Source: Dehalobacterium formicoaceticum
GTDB lineage: Bacteria > Bacillota > Dehalobacteriia > Dehalobacteriales > Dehalobacteriaceae
Direction: 5' to 3'
DNA length: 64,000 nt
NCBI RefSeq assembly: GCF_002224645.1
Contig: NZ_CP022121.1
Span: 992,001 to 1,056,000 of the forward strand
Shown here: positions 1 to 9,238 of the stretch, piece after piece
Numbering within the stretch: position 1 is the first letter of the stretch
Layout: each line of letters opens with the position of its first letter
Program-made: the position numbers and the translations under genes
The notes under the pieces: generated by a model
Databases searched by the model: none
What the model saw: the letters and a program-made list of their open reading frames with translations, nothing else
Told to the model about the DNA's origin: nothing

Positions 1-2085
1 ACCAATAATGAATTCGGTTTCGATTATTTGAGAGACAACATGGCGATTCGAGCAGATAATATGGTGCAAAGGAATTTGAATTTTGCCATAGTGGATGAGG
101 TAGACAGCATTCTGATTGATGAGGCTCGTACGCCTTTGATCATATCCGGTCAGGCTGATAAGCCCACCCAATTATATATGACTGTGGCAAAGGTGATCCC
201 GCGCTTAAAAAACGAAGAAGATTATACCATTGATGAGAAAGCGCGCACGTCAGTTCTTACAGAGCAAGGGGTCAGCCGTGTCGAGCAGTTGCTGGGAGTG
301 GAAAATCTCTATGATGATCATAATGTAGAGATCAGTCATCACGTCAATCAGGCCCTGAAAGCCCATACCTTATTTAAAAGGGATCGGGATTATGTGGTAA
401 AAGAAGGGGAAGTCATCATTGTGGATGAATTTACCGGTCGCCTGATGTTCGGACGACGGTATAGCGAAGGACTGCACCAAGCTATTGAAGCCAAGGAAGG
501 TGTGAAAATTGAACGGGAGTCTCAGACCTTAGCAACCATCACCTTCCAAAATTATTTCCGCATGTATGATAAACTTGCGGGGATGACGGGGACTGCTCAA
601 ACTGAAGAAGATGAATTTCGTAAAATCTATGGCATGGATGTGGTGGTCATACCCACCAATCGGCCGATGGTGCGCAAGGATTTACCTGATGTTATCTATC
701 GTACGGAAAAGGGCAAGATGGACGCTGTGGTGGAGGAGATTGCCACCCATCATGGGACAGGACAGCCAGTATTAGTAGGGACGATCTCCATTGAAAAATC
801 TGAACAATTTAGTGCAGCATTAAAAAGACGAGGAATTCCCCACCAGGTTTTAAATGCGAAATACCATGAAATGGAGGCCGAAATCGTTGCCCAAGCCGGC
901 CGCTTAGGAACGGTTACCATTGCTACCAACATGGCCGGACGTGGAACAGACATAATTTTAGGAGGAAACCCGGAATTTCTGGCTCAAGCGGAAATTAAGA
1001 AATCCGGGGGGGAGAAAGCGGATCAGGCTTTAGAAGAGCTCGCCGGCCGCTACAAAGAGCAAACAGTTCAGGAAGGACTTCAGGTGGTAGATCTGGGCGG
1101 ACTGCATATCATTGGTACGGAAAGACATGAAAGCAGACGCATTGATAACCAGCTGCGTGGTCGTTCCGGACGTCAGGGGGATCCGGGTTCCAGCAAGTTT
1201 TTTATTTCCATGGAGGACGATTTAATGCGCCTTTTTGGGGCGGATAATGTAACCGGCATGATGGATAAAATAGGTATGGATGATACGATGCCCATTGATC
1301 ATCCTCTTATTTCCAAATCTATTGAAACAGCGCAGAAACGTGTGGAAGCAAAGAACTTTGATCTCAGAAAGAATGTGCTGGAATACGATGATGTGATGAA
1401 TCAGCAGCGGGAAGTGATTTATCACCAGCGGCGTCAAGTTCTTACAGGAGAGAATCTCAAGGATACCATTTTAGGCATGATTCACGATGTAGTGGGACGC
1501 ACTGTATCATCTTTCAGCGGAGGGAGCAATTATCCTGAAGAATGGGATTTAAAGGGATTGTTGGAGGGGATAGAACTCTTCCTGCCTCAGCATCAATTGT
1601 CTGAAGAAGACTTGAAAATACTCAGCAAGGATGAAATTTTGGCAAAGCTTGAAAAGCTTGCCCTGGCTTATTATGATGAACGGGAAGAGACCCTCACCCC
1701 TGAGACGATGCGGGAATTGGAACGCTTAGTCATTCTTAAGGTGGTAGATGGTAAATGGATGGATCATTTAGATGCCATGGATCAATTGCGCCAAGGCATT
1801 GGACTTCGGGCCTATGGGCAGAAGGACCCCTTGGTGGAATATAAATTCGAGGCTTATGATATGTTCCAAGTCATGATTGATGAAATTCAATCGGAAGTGA
1901 TCCGTTATCTGATGCGGGTCAATGTGATGGAAGCTCCTCAAGAACGGGATCAGGTCACGGAAAACCGAAGCGACGACGGTGAGGAAAAAGTGAAGCAGCC
2001 AATCCGTAAGGAACATCAGGTAGGGCGCAACGATCCTTGCCCTTGCGGCAGCGGGAAGAAATATAAGAAGTGTTGCGGGAGCTAA
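1..2085 (+). CDS. secA: Preprotein translocase ATPase SecA (5' partial)
   Basis: SecA is the cytosolic ATPase that pushes unfolded preproteins through SecYEG. The reading frame is open from base 1, where it encodes [14 protein letters not shown], a block that lies roughly 170 residues into SecA; the Walker A region is therefore upstream of the window. Visible landmarks are the DEAD-type motif [17 protein letters not shown] (about nt 88-140), the helicase motif NMAGRGTDI (about nt 928-954), the [19 protein letters not shown] block, and a C-terminal SEC-C zinc site [13 protein letters not shown] at nt 2038-2076, which binds SecB or ribosomes in the family. The internal ATG at nt 40 is not the true start. 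It is followed at once by prfB, the usual secA-prfB order of Firmicutes. Identity is certain; only the length is incomplete. Confidence 0.98.
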   Translation, partial: TNNEFGFDYLRDNMAIRADNMVQRNLNFAIVDEVDSILIDEARTPLIISGQADKPTQLYMTVAKVIPRLKNEEDYTIDEKARTSVLTEQGVSRVEQLLGVENLYDDHNVEISHHVNQALKAHTLFKRDRDYVVKEGEVIIVDEFTGRLMFGRRYSEGLHQAIEAKEGVKIERESQTLATITFQNYFRMYDKLAGMTGTAQTEEDEFRKIYGMDVVVIPTNRPMVRKDLPDVIYRTEKGKMDAVVEEIATHHGTGQPVLVGTISIEKSEQFSAALKRRGIPHQVLNAKYHEMEAEIVAQAGRLGTVTIATNMAGRGTDIILGGNPEFLAQAEIKKSGGEKADQALEELAGRYKEQTVQEGLQVVDLGGLHIIGTERHESRRIDNQLRGRSGRQGDPGSSKFFISMEDDLMRLFGADNVTGMMDKIGMDDTMPIDHPLISKSIETAQKRVEAKNFDLRKNVLEYDDVMNQQREVIYHQRRQVLTGENLKDTILGMIHDVVGRTVSSFSGGSNYPEEWDLKGLLEGIELFLPQHQLSEEDLKILSKDEILAKLEKLALAYYDEREETLTPETMRELERLVILKVVDGKWMDHLDAMDQLRQGIGLRAYGQKDPLVEYKFEAYDMFQVMIDEIQSEVIRYLMRVNVMEAPQERDQVTENRSDDGEEKVKQPIRKEHQVGRNDPCPCGSGKKYKKCCGS

Positions 2086-2105
2086 ATGCAATAAGTTGAT
2101 AAGTT

Positions 2106-2118
2106 GGTGTCAGGCACC
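2106..2118. repeat. Short REP-like imperfect palindrome between secA and prfB
   Basis: The 13 bases GGTGTCAGGCACC form an imperfect palindrome between the secA stop and the prfB ribosome site. Sequences of this kind are common members of intergenic REP families that accompany RAYT transposases, and one RAYT gene lies at 26.9 kb in this window. Only one copy is seen here, so assignment as a REP remnant is an inference. Confidence 0.3.
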
Positions 2119-2138
2119 GCGGAAGGAGAGTGGTATCC

Positions 2139-3243
2139 GTGCTGGAAGAATTAAAAAAGGAAATTGAAGAGGCGGAAAACCGTCTGGAAGAATTGAGGGT
2201 TTCTCTTTGACATCCTTCAAAAGGAAAAAGAGATCAAAGAACTGGAGGAACTGACCCTGGGCGCCGGTTTTTGGGATGAACGGGAAGAAGCCCAGAAAGT
2301 GCTGCAGCGGGTGAATTACCTAAAGGAGCGCATAAAAATATTTACTCAATTGGCAAATCAATTTGAGGATATGAAAATCCTTTGGGAACTGGGCATGGAA
2401 GAAAATGATGAATCTGTGGAAGGGGAGGTCATGGGACAGCTGAAGGGATGGATGAAAGAATTATCCTCCCTCGAATTGGAAGTGCTCTTGTCAGGGCCCT
2501 ATGACAGCCATTCCGCCATTATTGCGCTCCATGCCGGAGCCGGTGGTACGGAAGCCCAGGATTGGGTGTCCATGTTAATGCGCATGTATACTCGTTATTG
2601 TGAAAGAGCAGGCTATAAAGTAGAAGTTATGGATTATTTAGCCGGGGATGAGGCCGGTGTCAAAAGCGTTACTCTTGGGATCGAGGGCATTAATGCCTAT
2701 GGCTATCTAAAATCAGAAAAAGGGGTACACCGTCTGGTGCGTATTTCTCCCTTTGATACCAACGGCAGACGACATACTTCCTTTGCCTCTGTGGATGTCT
2801 TACCCCAGGTAGAATATGACGATGAAGTGGAAATTGATCCGGACGATCTCAGGGTGGATACCTATCGATCCAGTGGCAAGGGTGGGCAGCATCTGAATAA
2901 GACAGATTCTGCGGTGCGGATTACCCATCTCCCTACGGGCATTGTGGTACAATGTCAGGATGAAAGATCCCAGCATTCCAACCGTGATAAGGCGATGAGA
3001 TTATTGCGGGCTCAATTATTGCAACGAAAACTGCAGGATCAGGAGAAGGAACTGGCGGAGTTAAGAGGCGATCAGCAGGAAATCGGCTGGGGTAGTCAAA
3101 TCCGCTCTTATGTTTTCCAACCTTACCGTTTGATTAAGGATCATCGTACCGGTGCAGAAATGGGCAATATTGAAGCAGTAATGGACGGAGAATTGGATAG
3201 CTTTATTGCGGCTTATCTTCAAAAATATCGACGGCGAGATTAA
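2139..3243 (+). CDS. prfB: Peptide chain release factor 2, made by programmed +1 frameshift
   Basis: RF2 releases the finished chain at UGA and UAA stops. The gene starts at GTG 2139 behind GGAAGGAG, reads 23 codons to an in-frame TGA at 2208-2210, then must shift +1 to continue as DILQKEKEIKEL... for 344 more codons (about 367 residues in all, the normal RF2 length). The downstream part carries the stop-codon recognition tripeptide SPF (in RISPFDTNG) and the peptidyl-transferase motif GGQ (in SSGKGGQHLNK). RF2 shortage slows decoding of the internal UGA and favours the shift, so the protein autoregulates itself; this is known for the family. Choosing the ATG-like start at 2299 would drop the N-terminal coiled helix. 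It lies just after secA, as in Bacillus. Confidence 0.97.
2196..2211 (+). promoter_or_regulatory. prfB programmed +1 frameshift site
   Basis: The site reads AGGGTTTCTCTTTGAC: an AGGG Shine-Dalgarno-like stimulator, the slippery codon CTT at 2205-2207 and the stop TGA at 2208-2210 followed by C. Slipping from CTT to TTT places GAC (Asp) in the A site. The arrangement matches the classic prfB recoding signal, and the two frames join without a gap in the RF2 homology. Confidence 0.95.
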
Positions 3244-3261
3244 AATTCGTATGGTGGCAAG

Positions 3262-4119
3262 ATGAAACATGGGAAGATGATTAAAGATTATATCGGAGTT
3301 ACCGCGGGCAGTCTGATTACTGCCCTGGGATTGGTGATTTTTCTCATTCCAAATCAAATCGCGGCCGGCGGTTTAAGTGGTCTGGCCACCATCCTTTATT
3401 ATCTTTTTCGATTTCCCGTAGGGGTGACCATGCTTGTGATTAATATTCCTCTCTTGCTGCTTTGCATCAAGGAACTGGGGATGAAGTTCGGTGCAAAATC
3501 CATTTATGGCACCTTAATCATCTCCATATTTGTGGATTTAGTTACGATCTTAATTCCTCAGCCCTGGACCCAGGATGCGATCCTGGCCTCTTTATATGGC
3601 GGGGTGCTCTGCGGCGTGGGTTCGGGCATCGTTTTCCGCTCCGGCGGAACTACGGGGGGTACCGATTTAGCTGCTGCTCTGATACATAAATTCGCAAAAA
3701 TCAGCTTGGGTTATGGCATATTGATTGTGGATGCCCTGGTCATCCTGCTGGCCGGCATCGTCTTTAGTATTGAATTGGCCTTATATGCTTTGGCGTCGGT
3801 TTATGTGACCAGTAAGATCATTGATGTGGTTCAGGAAGGCGTGTCCCATACCAAAGCCGCCTTGATTATTTCTGAGGAATATCAAAGGATTACCCAGGAA
3901 TTATTAGCTCAGATGAATCGGGGTGTAACCTCCTTTCAAAGTAAAGGGGCTTATACGAAAAAAGAAAGGGAAGTCCTCCTTTGTGTGGTGAGCCAATCGG
4001 AGGTCAGTACCCTGAAAAGCATTGTATATCATATCGATCCCAAGGCTTTCGTGATTGTTTCCCAAGTTCATGAGGTATTGGGGGAGGGCTTTAAAGTACA
4101 ACCAGTAGAAAAATCATGA
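3262..4119 (+). CDS. YitT family membrane protein (DUF161/DUF2179)
   Basis: This is a 285-residue integral membrane protein. The first ~190 residues hold about five hydrophobic helices with the family blocks GSLITALGLVIFLIPN, AAGGLSGLATILYY and FRSGGTTGGTDLAA. The last ~90 residues form a soluble DUF2179 domain (ITQELLAQMNRGVTSF, VYHIDPKAFVIVSQVHEVLGEGF). The biochemical role of YitT proteins is not known. It starts at ATG 3262, 18 nt after prfB, with only a weak ribosome site; an earlier ATG at 3251 hits a stop after four codons. It is probably cotranscribed with prfB and its stop (TGA at 4117) sits close to the transketolase genes. Confidence 0.9.
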   Translation: MKHGKMIKDYIGVTAGSLITALGLVIFLIPNQIAAGGLSGLATILYYLFRFPVGVTMLVINIPLLLLCIKELGMKFGAKSIYGTLIISIFVDLVTILIPQPWTQDAILASLYGGVLCGVGSGIVFRSGGTTGGTDLAAALIHKFAKISLGYGILIVDALVILLAGIVFSIELALYALASVYVTSKIIDVVQEGVSHTKAALIISEEYQRITQELLAQMNRGVTSFQSKGAYTKKEREVLLCVVSQSEVSTLKSIVYHIDPKAFVIVSQVHEVLGEGFKVQPVEKS

Positions 4120-4142
4120 CTTTACGGAGGTGCATACAACAA

Positions 4143-4985
4143 ATGGATGAAGAAAGAAATGTCATGACTGCCAATTTGGAGGACAGGGCAAGAGAAATCA
4201 GGAAAAGTATTATTCGTATGCTCATGGAAGCAGGGTCCGGGCATCCGGGAGGATCCCTGTCGGCAGCAGATATTTTTTCCGTACTTTATTTTCACGAAAT
4301 GAATATCAGCCCTGATCAGCTAGAAGACCCCAATCGGGATCGTTTTGTACTCTCAAAAGGACATGCTGCGCCGGTTCTTTATGCCACCCTGGCCGAAAAA
4401 GGTTTTTTTCCCAAAGAGGAATTGGCAACCTTAAGGAAAATCAACAGCAAACTTCAGGGCCATCCTGATATGAGAAAAGTCCCCGGGGTGGAGATTTCCA
4501 CAGGTTCTTTGGGACAAGGTTTATCAGCGGCTAATGGTATGGCTTTGGCCGGCAAAATTGATCAGGCCCCTTACCGGGTCTATGGGATGATTGGCGACGG
4601 GGAATGTGAGGAAGGACAAATCTGGGAGGCAGCAATGTTTGCCGCTCATTATAAATTGGATAATTTAACGGTTTTTTTGGATCATAATGGCTTGCAAATT
4701 GATGGCAGAATTACCGATGTCATGTCTCCGGAGCCGTTAGATGAAAAATGGCGTGCTTTTGGCTGGGAGGTACAGGTGATTGACGGTCATAGTATTCCCC
4801 GCATTATTGCCGCCTTGGATTATGCCCGCAGCTTCCAAGGGAAACCCAGCATGATCATTGCCAATACCATTAAGGGGAAAGGGGTTTCCTTTATGGAAGA
4901 TCAATGCGATTGGCATGGTGTAGCTCCCAAACCGGAGGAAGCGGAACGAGCTCTGGCGGAATTGGACCAAGGGAGGGCAAAATAA
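4143..4985 (+). CDS. Transketolase, N-terminal subunit
   Basis: This is the thiamine-diphosphate-binding half of a split transketolase, which moves two-carbon ketol units in the non-oxidative pentose phosphate pathway. Visible motifs are GSGHPGGSLSAADIFSVLYF, LSKGHAAPVLYATL, the TPP/Mg motif GDGECEEGQ (about residue 151) and DHNGLQIDG. I take ATG 4143 as start because ACGGAGG lies about 12 nt before it; an ATG at 4116 overlapping the yitT stop is also open but lacks its own site. At 280 residues it is the usual size for the N half. The C half follows one base after the stop, so the pair is a genuine two-subunit enzyme and not a broken single gene. Confidence 0.94.
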   Translation: MDEERNVMTANLEDRAREIRKSIIRMLMEAGSGHPGGSLSAADIFSVLYFHEMNISPDQLEDPNRDRFVLSKGHAAPVLYATLAEKGFFPKEELATLRKINSKLQGHPDMRKVPGVEISTGSLGQGLSAANGMALAGKIDQAPYRVYGMIGDGECEEGQIWEAAMFAAHYKLDNLTVFLDHNGLQIDGRITDVMSPEPLDEKWRAFGWEVQVIDGHSIPRIIAALDYARSFQGKPSMIIANTIKGKGVSFMEDQCDWHGVAPKPEEAERALAELDQGRAK

Positions 4986-4986
4986 G

Positions 4987-5925
4987 ATGACGACAAAAAT
5001 TGCCACAAGAGAAGCCTATGGAAAAGCTTTGGTAAAATTGGGCGCGCAAAACAAACAAATTATAGTTTTGGATGCAGATCTGTCAAAGTCCACAAAAACA
5101 GCGGAATTTGCCAAGGCCTATCCGGATAGATTTTTTAATGTTGGGATTGCAGAGCAAAATTTAATGGGCACGGCGGCAGGGCTGGCGACGACAGGGAAAA
5201 TCCCTTTTGTTAGTACCTTTGCCATGTTTGCCACAGGACGTGCTTATGAGCAGGTGAGAAATACTATTGCTTATCCAAAATTGAATGTTAAAATTGCCGC
5301 CACTCATGCCGGTCTTACCGTAGGAGAGGATGGTGCTTCCCATCAATCGGTGGAGGATATTGCCCTGATGCGTGTCATCCCCAATATGACGGTGATTGTG
5401 CCGGCAGATGGGGTGGAGGCGGAAGGGGCTATTCTCGCTGCGGCGGAATATGATGGGCCGGTTTATATCCGTCTGGGCCGATTAGGCGTTCCTGTCATCA
5501 ACGATGCAGATTATCAGTTTCAGTGGGGCAAAGGGGTGGTCTTTCGCGAGGGCACTGATGTCACCCTGATCGGTACCGGCGTCATGATGAGTTTTTGCCT
5601 GGAGGCAGCACAATTGTTGGAGGAAGCGGGCATCTCCGCCCAGGTTGTTAATATCCATACTATTAAGCCCATTGACCGGGAACTGATTCTTGCCTGTGCC
5701 AAGAAAACAGGAGCACTGGTGACAGCTGAGGAACATAGTGTGATCGGCGGGCTGGGCAGTGCGGTAGCAGATGTGTTAAGCGAAGCATATCCTGTCCCGA
5801 TGAAAAAGGTGGGTATCCAAGATACCTTTGGAGAATCGGGAAAACCCCTGGATTTATTGAATAAGTACGGATTAAGCACCTCAAAGATTGTCGAAGCCGC
5901 GCGGGAAGTATTGAACAGGAAATAG
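4987..5925 (+). CDS. Transketolase, C-terminal subunit
   Basis: This 312-residue protein supplies the pyrimidine-binding and C-terminal domains that complete the split transketolase. FNVGIAEQNLMGTAAGLA (about residues 50-65) carries the catalytic Glu that activates TPP; PVYIRLGRLGVPV and the domain around EEHSVIGGLGSAVADVL are typical of the C-terminal half. ATG 4987 follows AGGGAGGGCAAAATAAG, and the gap to the N subunit is a single base, so the two are translationally coupled. A strong hairpin follows the gene. DXS-like proteins share these domains but would be fused with the N half. Confidence 0.94.
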   Translation: MTTKIATREAYGKALVKLGAQNKQIIVLDADLSKSTKTAEFAKAYPDRFFNVGIAEQNLMGTAAGLATTGKIPFVSTFAMFATGRAYEQVRNTIAYPKLNVKIAATHAGLTVGEDGASHQSVEDIALMRVIPNMTVIVPADGVEAEGAILAAAEYDGPVYIRLGRLGVPVINDADYQFQWGKGVVFREGTDVTLIGTGVMMSFCLEAAQLLEEAGISAQVVNIHTIKPIDRELILACAKKTGALVTAEEHSVIGGLGSAVADVLSEAYPVPMKKVGIQDTFGESGKPLDLLNKYGLSTSKIVEAAREVLNRK

Positions 5926-5970
5926 AAGGATGAAGGATCATCAGCTGGGGGCTCTGACATCGAAGACAGG

Positions 5971-6018
5971 AAGGTCTTTTAAAGGGCATTTTGAGCCTTT
6001 AAAAGACCTTCTAATTTT
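5971..6018 (+). terminator. Stem-loop after the transketolase operon
   Basis: Perfect 15-bp arms, AAGGTCTTTTAAAGG at 5971-5985 and its complement at 5996-6010, enclose a 10-nt loop. The tail CTAATTTTG is only weakly T-rich, so it may act as a terminator or as an mRNA stabiliser. It sits between the transketolase pair and livJ. Confidence 0.65.
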
Positions 6019-6123
6019 GATGCGCGTTTGAAAAGCAGGAATATACTCAATTTTGTAGAATTATGTGTAGAATTATAAGAACAAATGAAGCAAAATGTGG
6101 AGATTAAGAAAGGGGAAAAGAAG

Positions 6124-7260
6124 ATGTCCAAAAAAAGTTTGTTATTAATGGCGGTATTGGTGATGCTGGCATTGGCAGCCTTTGGCTGCGGGCAGGGTGA
6201 ACAACAGGGAGGCACTTCAGATGGAGAAATATTAGTTGGCATTATGGTTCCTACAACCGGTTCTGAAGCAACTTACGGGAAAGACATGGAGAATTCCTTT
6301 AATTTGGCAGTGGATCATGTTAATGCTGCCGGGGGTATCAATGGTAAAAACATCAAAACAGTTACGGCAGACGATGCCTGTGACCCCCAACAATCCGCAA
6401 CAGCCGCCAATAAATTAATTTCTCAAGGCGTTGTGGCAGTGGTAGGGGGCTATTGCTCCGGGGCCACTGTACCTACCTTGGCTCTTTATAACGATGCCAA
6501 GATTCCTTTCGTGATTACGGCAGCAAACTCCAGCGCCCTGGCGGAAGAAAATCCGGGCAATGCCTTCCAAACTAACGGTACCGCTGTGCACCAGATTGAA
6601 AAGGCGATTGAAATGTGGAACCGGGACGGGATCAAAAAGGTTGCCATTGTGCATCAGGGGGATGCCTACTCGGGAGACTTAGCAAAGATTGCCGAAGCAC
6701 AATGGACGGCTGCGGGAAATGAAATTGTTGCTACTGAGGTTATGAACAAAGGGGAACAAGATACTTCTGCTTTAGTAACCCGGATTAAAGCAAAAAATCC
6801 GGACCTGGTCTTCTGGACTGCATACTTTGCCGATGGAGGCTTGTTGATTAAGCAATTGCGTCAAAGCGGCTATCAGGGCAAAATTATGGCCGGTGACGGC
6901 TCCTGCTCACCTCAACTGATCAAAATCGGTGGTACTGCTACCGAGGGCGTATAAGTGTTATCCAGTCCCATCGCCGAATACCTGCCTGCAGCTGCGGAAT
7001 TCAGTGCCAAATACAAAGAGAAGTACAATACAGAACCCGGACCGTATGCTGCCTTGGCTTATGATGGGATAGGCATCCTGGCTGACGCCATGAAGCGGGC
7101 CGGAGCCATTGATTTTGATTCCGTGGTAAAAGCTTTAAGTGAAACCAAAGATTATGAAGGGGTTGCCGGTACGACCACTTTTGGGGAAGATCATACCTTA
7201 GCCCGCAGTAACTTTATGGTTGTTGAGGTCAAGGACGGTAAATACACACTGGTACAATAA
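6124..7260 (+). pseudogene. livJ: Branched-chain amino acid ABC transporter binding lipoprotein with in-frame TAA
   Basis: This is the extracytoplasmic solute-binding protein of a LIV-type importer. ATG 6124 follows AAAGGGG and encodes a lipoprotein signal ending in LAAFGC. The family block GEILVGIMVPTTGSEATYGK and the ligand-fold region VVAVVGGYCSGATVPTLALYN are intact. Codon 277 is TAA (6952-6954), in the phrase GTATEGV-stop-VLSSPIAEYL; the same frame continues 101 codons to a proper C terminus ending at 7260. Relatives usually have Tyr here, so one substitution from TAT or TAC would explain it. TAA is not a known selenocysteine or pyrrolysine codon. The gene may be newly inactivated, read through at low level, or miscalled. 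The four partner genes downstream are intact. Confidence 0.88.
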
Positions 7261-7283
7261 ACAATTGGATACAGATATTCTTA

Positions 7284-7310
7284 CCGGCCCCATTGGGGCC
7301 GGATGTCTCT
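7284..7310 (+). terminator. GC-rich hairpin between livJ and livH
   Basis: CCGGCCCC at 7284-7291 pairs perfectly with GGGGCCGG at 7295-7302 across a 3-nt loop; the tail is ATGTCTCTTTT. A partial terminator in this place commonly lets the binding-protein mRNA accumulate above that of the membrane genes; that use is inferred here. Confidence 0.6.
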
Positions 7311-7329
7311 TTTAATCTAGCAGGAGAGG

Positions 7330-8253
7330 ATGAAATCTATGGGCGTACAGGATATAATCATCCAGCAGCTTGTAAACGGACTGATATTAGGCTCCTTCTA
7401 TAGTTTGGTAGCCCTTGGCTATTCTATGGTTTACGGTATTATTAAACTGCTCAATTTTGCCCATGGTGATATTTATATGACAGGTGCTTTTGTCAGTTTT
7501 GCCATGTTAGGAGCAGTGAGTGGTGTTTTGGGCAATGGGTGGCTGGGAATATTAGCAGCTTTGTTGATCAGTATGCTTCTGGTGGGACTTTTAGGCGTTG
7601 TGATCCAGAGAATTGCCTACCGCCCCCTCTTATCGGCACCCCGTTTATCGCTATTAATTACAGCGGTAGGTGTATCTCTGATCTTATATAACACAGTCAT
7701 GATTATTACCGGAGGAGAATATAAAGCATACACCACCGGGTTGGGTTACGACGGGATTACCATCGGTTCGGCCTATATTACGTATACACAAATTATTTTA
7801 GTATTATCCACCTTCGTTTTGATGTCATTATTAGCTTGGTTTATTAGCAAAACCATGTATGGGAAGGCTATGAGAGCCATCGCTTTAGACCGGGATGCCT
7901 GTCGTTTAATGGGTATTAATGTCAATCAGATTGTTGCTTTGACATTTTTTATCGGTTCAGCTCTGGCCGCTGCCGGGGGTACCATGGCCGGGGTCTATTA
8001 CGGCAGTATTCACTTTTATATGGGATTTGTGGTCGGAATTAAAGCCTTTACAGCAGCAGTGATCGGTGGTATTGGCAGTATCCCCGGGGCGATGGCCGGT
8101 GGTATGATTCTCGGTTTGCTGGAAGCTGCCGGGACACAAATACCTTTCATCGGTTCCGAGTGGAAGGACGTTTTTGCTTTTGTATTATTGATCTTGCTTT
8201 TGATCTTTAAGCCCAACGGGATTCTAGGTAAAACCGAGATTGAAAGGATGTAA
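7330..8253 (+). CDS. livH: Branched-chain amino acid ABC transporter permease LivH
   Basis: One of two inner-membrane channel proteins of the LIV importer. It has about eight hydrophobic helices and the family signature blocks GLILGSFYSLVALGYSMVYG near the N terminus, LNFAHGDIYMTGAF, and the cytoplasmic loop GKAMRAIALDRDACRLMGIN that contacts the ATPases. The length of 307 residues is normal. The start is either ATG 7330, just behind CAGGAGAGG, or ATG 7339 nine bases later, whose spacing to AGGAG is about 12 nt; I keep the first. It begins a livHMGF run with short gaps or overlaps. Confidence 0.95.
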   Translation: MKSMGVQDIIIQQLVNGLILGSFYSLVALGYSMVYGIIKLLNFAHGDIYMTGAFVSFAMLGAVSGVLGNGWLGILAALLISMLLVGLLGVVIQRIAYRPLLSAPRLSLLITAVGVSLILYNTVMIITGGEYKAYTTGLGYDGITIGSAYITYTQIILVLSTFVLMSLLAWFISKTMYGKAMRAIALDRDACRLMGINVNQIVALTFFIGSALAAAGGTMAGVYYGSIHFYMGFVVGIKAFTAAVIGGIGSIPGAMAGGMILGLLEAAGTQIPFIGSEWKDVFAFVLLILLLIFKPNGILGKTEIERM

Positions 8254-8257
8254 TGGG

Positions 8258-9190
8258 ATGAATACAAAAAAAGAAAACGTTACTGTCAAGATCAAATTTG
8301 CCGTCTTGGGGATTTTATGCCTTCTAGTAGTGGTTCTTCCTTTGATTTCCGATATTTATGTGATGGAGGTTATGACCAACGCCTTTTTCTATATGATATT
8401 GTGTCTGGGCTTAAACATTACCGTTGGATATTGCGGTCTCCTGAATTTGGGCAATGCAGCTTTCTTTGCATTTGGTGCTTACACCACCGGGATTTTGATG
8501 AAGATGGGGATTAGTTTCTGGCTGACGATTCCGGCGGCGATGGTTATTTCCATCATCGTGGCTTGTATCATCGGCGGACCAACATTAAAGTTAAGAAGCG
8601 ATTATTTAGCCATTGTGACCCTGGGATTTGGTGAAATAACCCGTTTAATGGCCCGTAATTTGGAAATTACGGGAGGGGCCAGCGGGTTAGTGGGAATTCC
8701 CCGTCCTGAATTTCTGGGCATGAAGCTTTATTTAAATATACATTTTTATTATACCTTCTTTATCTTGGTGATCCTTGGGGTGATCATTGCCCATCGTCTG
8801 CTTCGGTCCAGATTTGGCCGGGCTCTTGAGTATATCAGAGAAGATGAAGATGCGGCGGAAGCTATGGGGATCAATACCGTAAAATTTAAACTTCTTGCTT
8901 ATATTGTGGGTTCTCTTTTTGCCGGCGTAGCCGGGTCTTTCTATGCCATCAAGATGACAGCTGTTTCACCGGAAACCTTCCTTTTTACTCAATCGGCCAA
9001 TGTGCTCCTGGCTGTCGTCTTAGGGGGTATGGGGAAAATTCAGGGGGCTTTGCTGGGCGCTTTTGTCCTGGCACTGTTTCCCGAGATATTTCGCGGCATT
9101 GGAGAAGCCAGAATGCTCTTTTTTGGGATCGTGTTGGTGTTCATCATGATTTTCCGGCCTCAGGGCTTGTGGCCGGAACGTAAGAGTTAA
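8258..9190 (+). CDS. livM: Branched-chain amino acid ABC transporter permease LivM
   Basis: The second channel subunit of the LIV importer, 310 residues from ATG 8258, which lies 4 nt after the livH stop and about 10 nt behind GAAAGG. An open TTG start at 8240 overlaps livH and lacks support. The LivM blocks NITVGYCGLLNLGNAAFFAFGAY is split here as LGLNITVGYCGLLNLG and NAAFFAFGAYT; further on are YLAIVTLGFGEI and the coupling loop GRALEYIREDEDAAEAMGIN. About eight to nine hydrophobic helices are visible. It pairs with LivH to form the translocation path. Confidence 0.95.
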   Translation: MNTKKENVTVKIKFAVLGILCLLVVVLPLISDIYVMEVMTNAFFYMILCLGLNITVGYCGLLNLGNAAFFAFGAYTTGILMKMGISFWLTIPAAMVISIIVACIIGGPTLKLRSDYLAIVTLGFGEITRLMARNLEITGGASGLVGIPRPEFLGMKLYLNIHFYYTFFILVILGVIIAHRLLRSRFGRALEYIREDEDAAEAMGINTVKFKLLAYIVGSLFAGVAGSFYAIKMTAVSPETFLFTQSANVLLAVVLGGMGKIQGALLGAFVLALFPEIFRGIGEARMLFFGIVLVFIMIFRPQGLWPERKS

Positions 9191-9238
9191 CACAAATAAA
9201 CCTTGAGAAACCATCAAAGAGTAAAGGACGAGGTGAAT

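Noticed and set aside
2208-2210. TGA in prfB taken as a gene-breaking stop
   Set aside because: It sits in a standard programmed +1 frameshift signal and the reading frames join without loss.
4143-5925. Split transketolase as a frameshift
   Set aside because: Each half has its own ribosome site and the two-subunit form is common in Firmicutes.
6952-6954. Non-standard amino acid insertion at the livJ stop
   Set aside because: The codon is TAA, not TGA (selenocysteine) or TAG (pyrrolysine), and no structural element follows.
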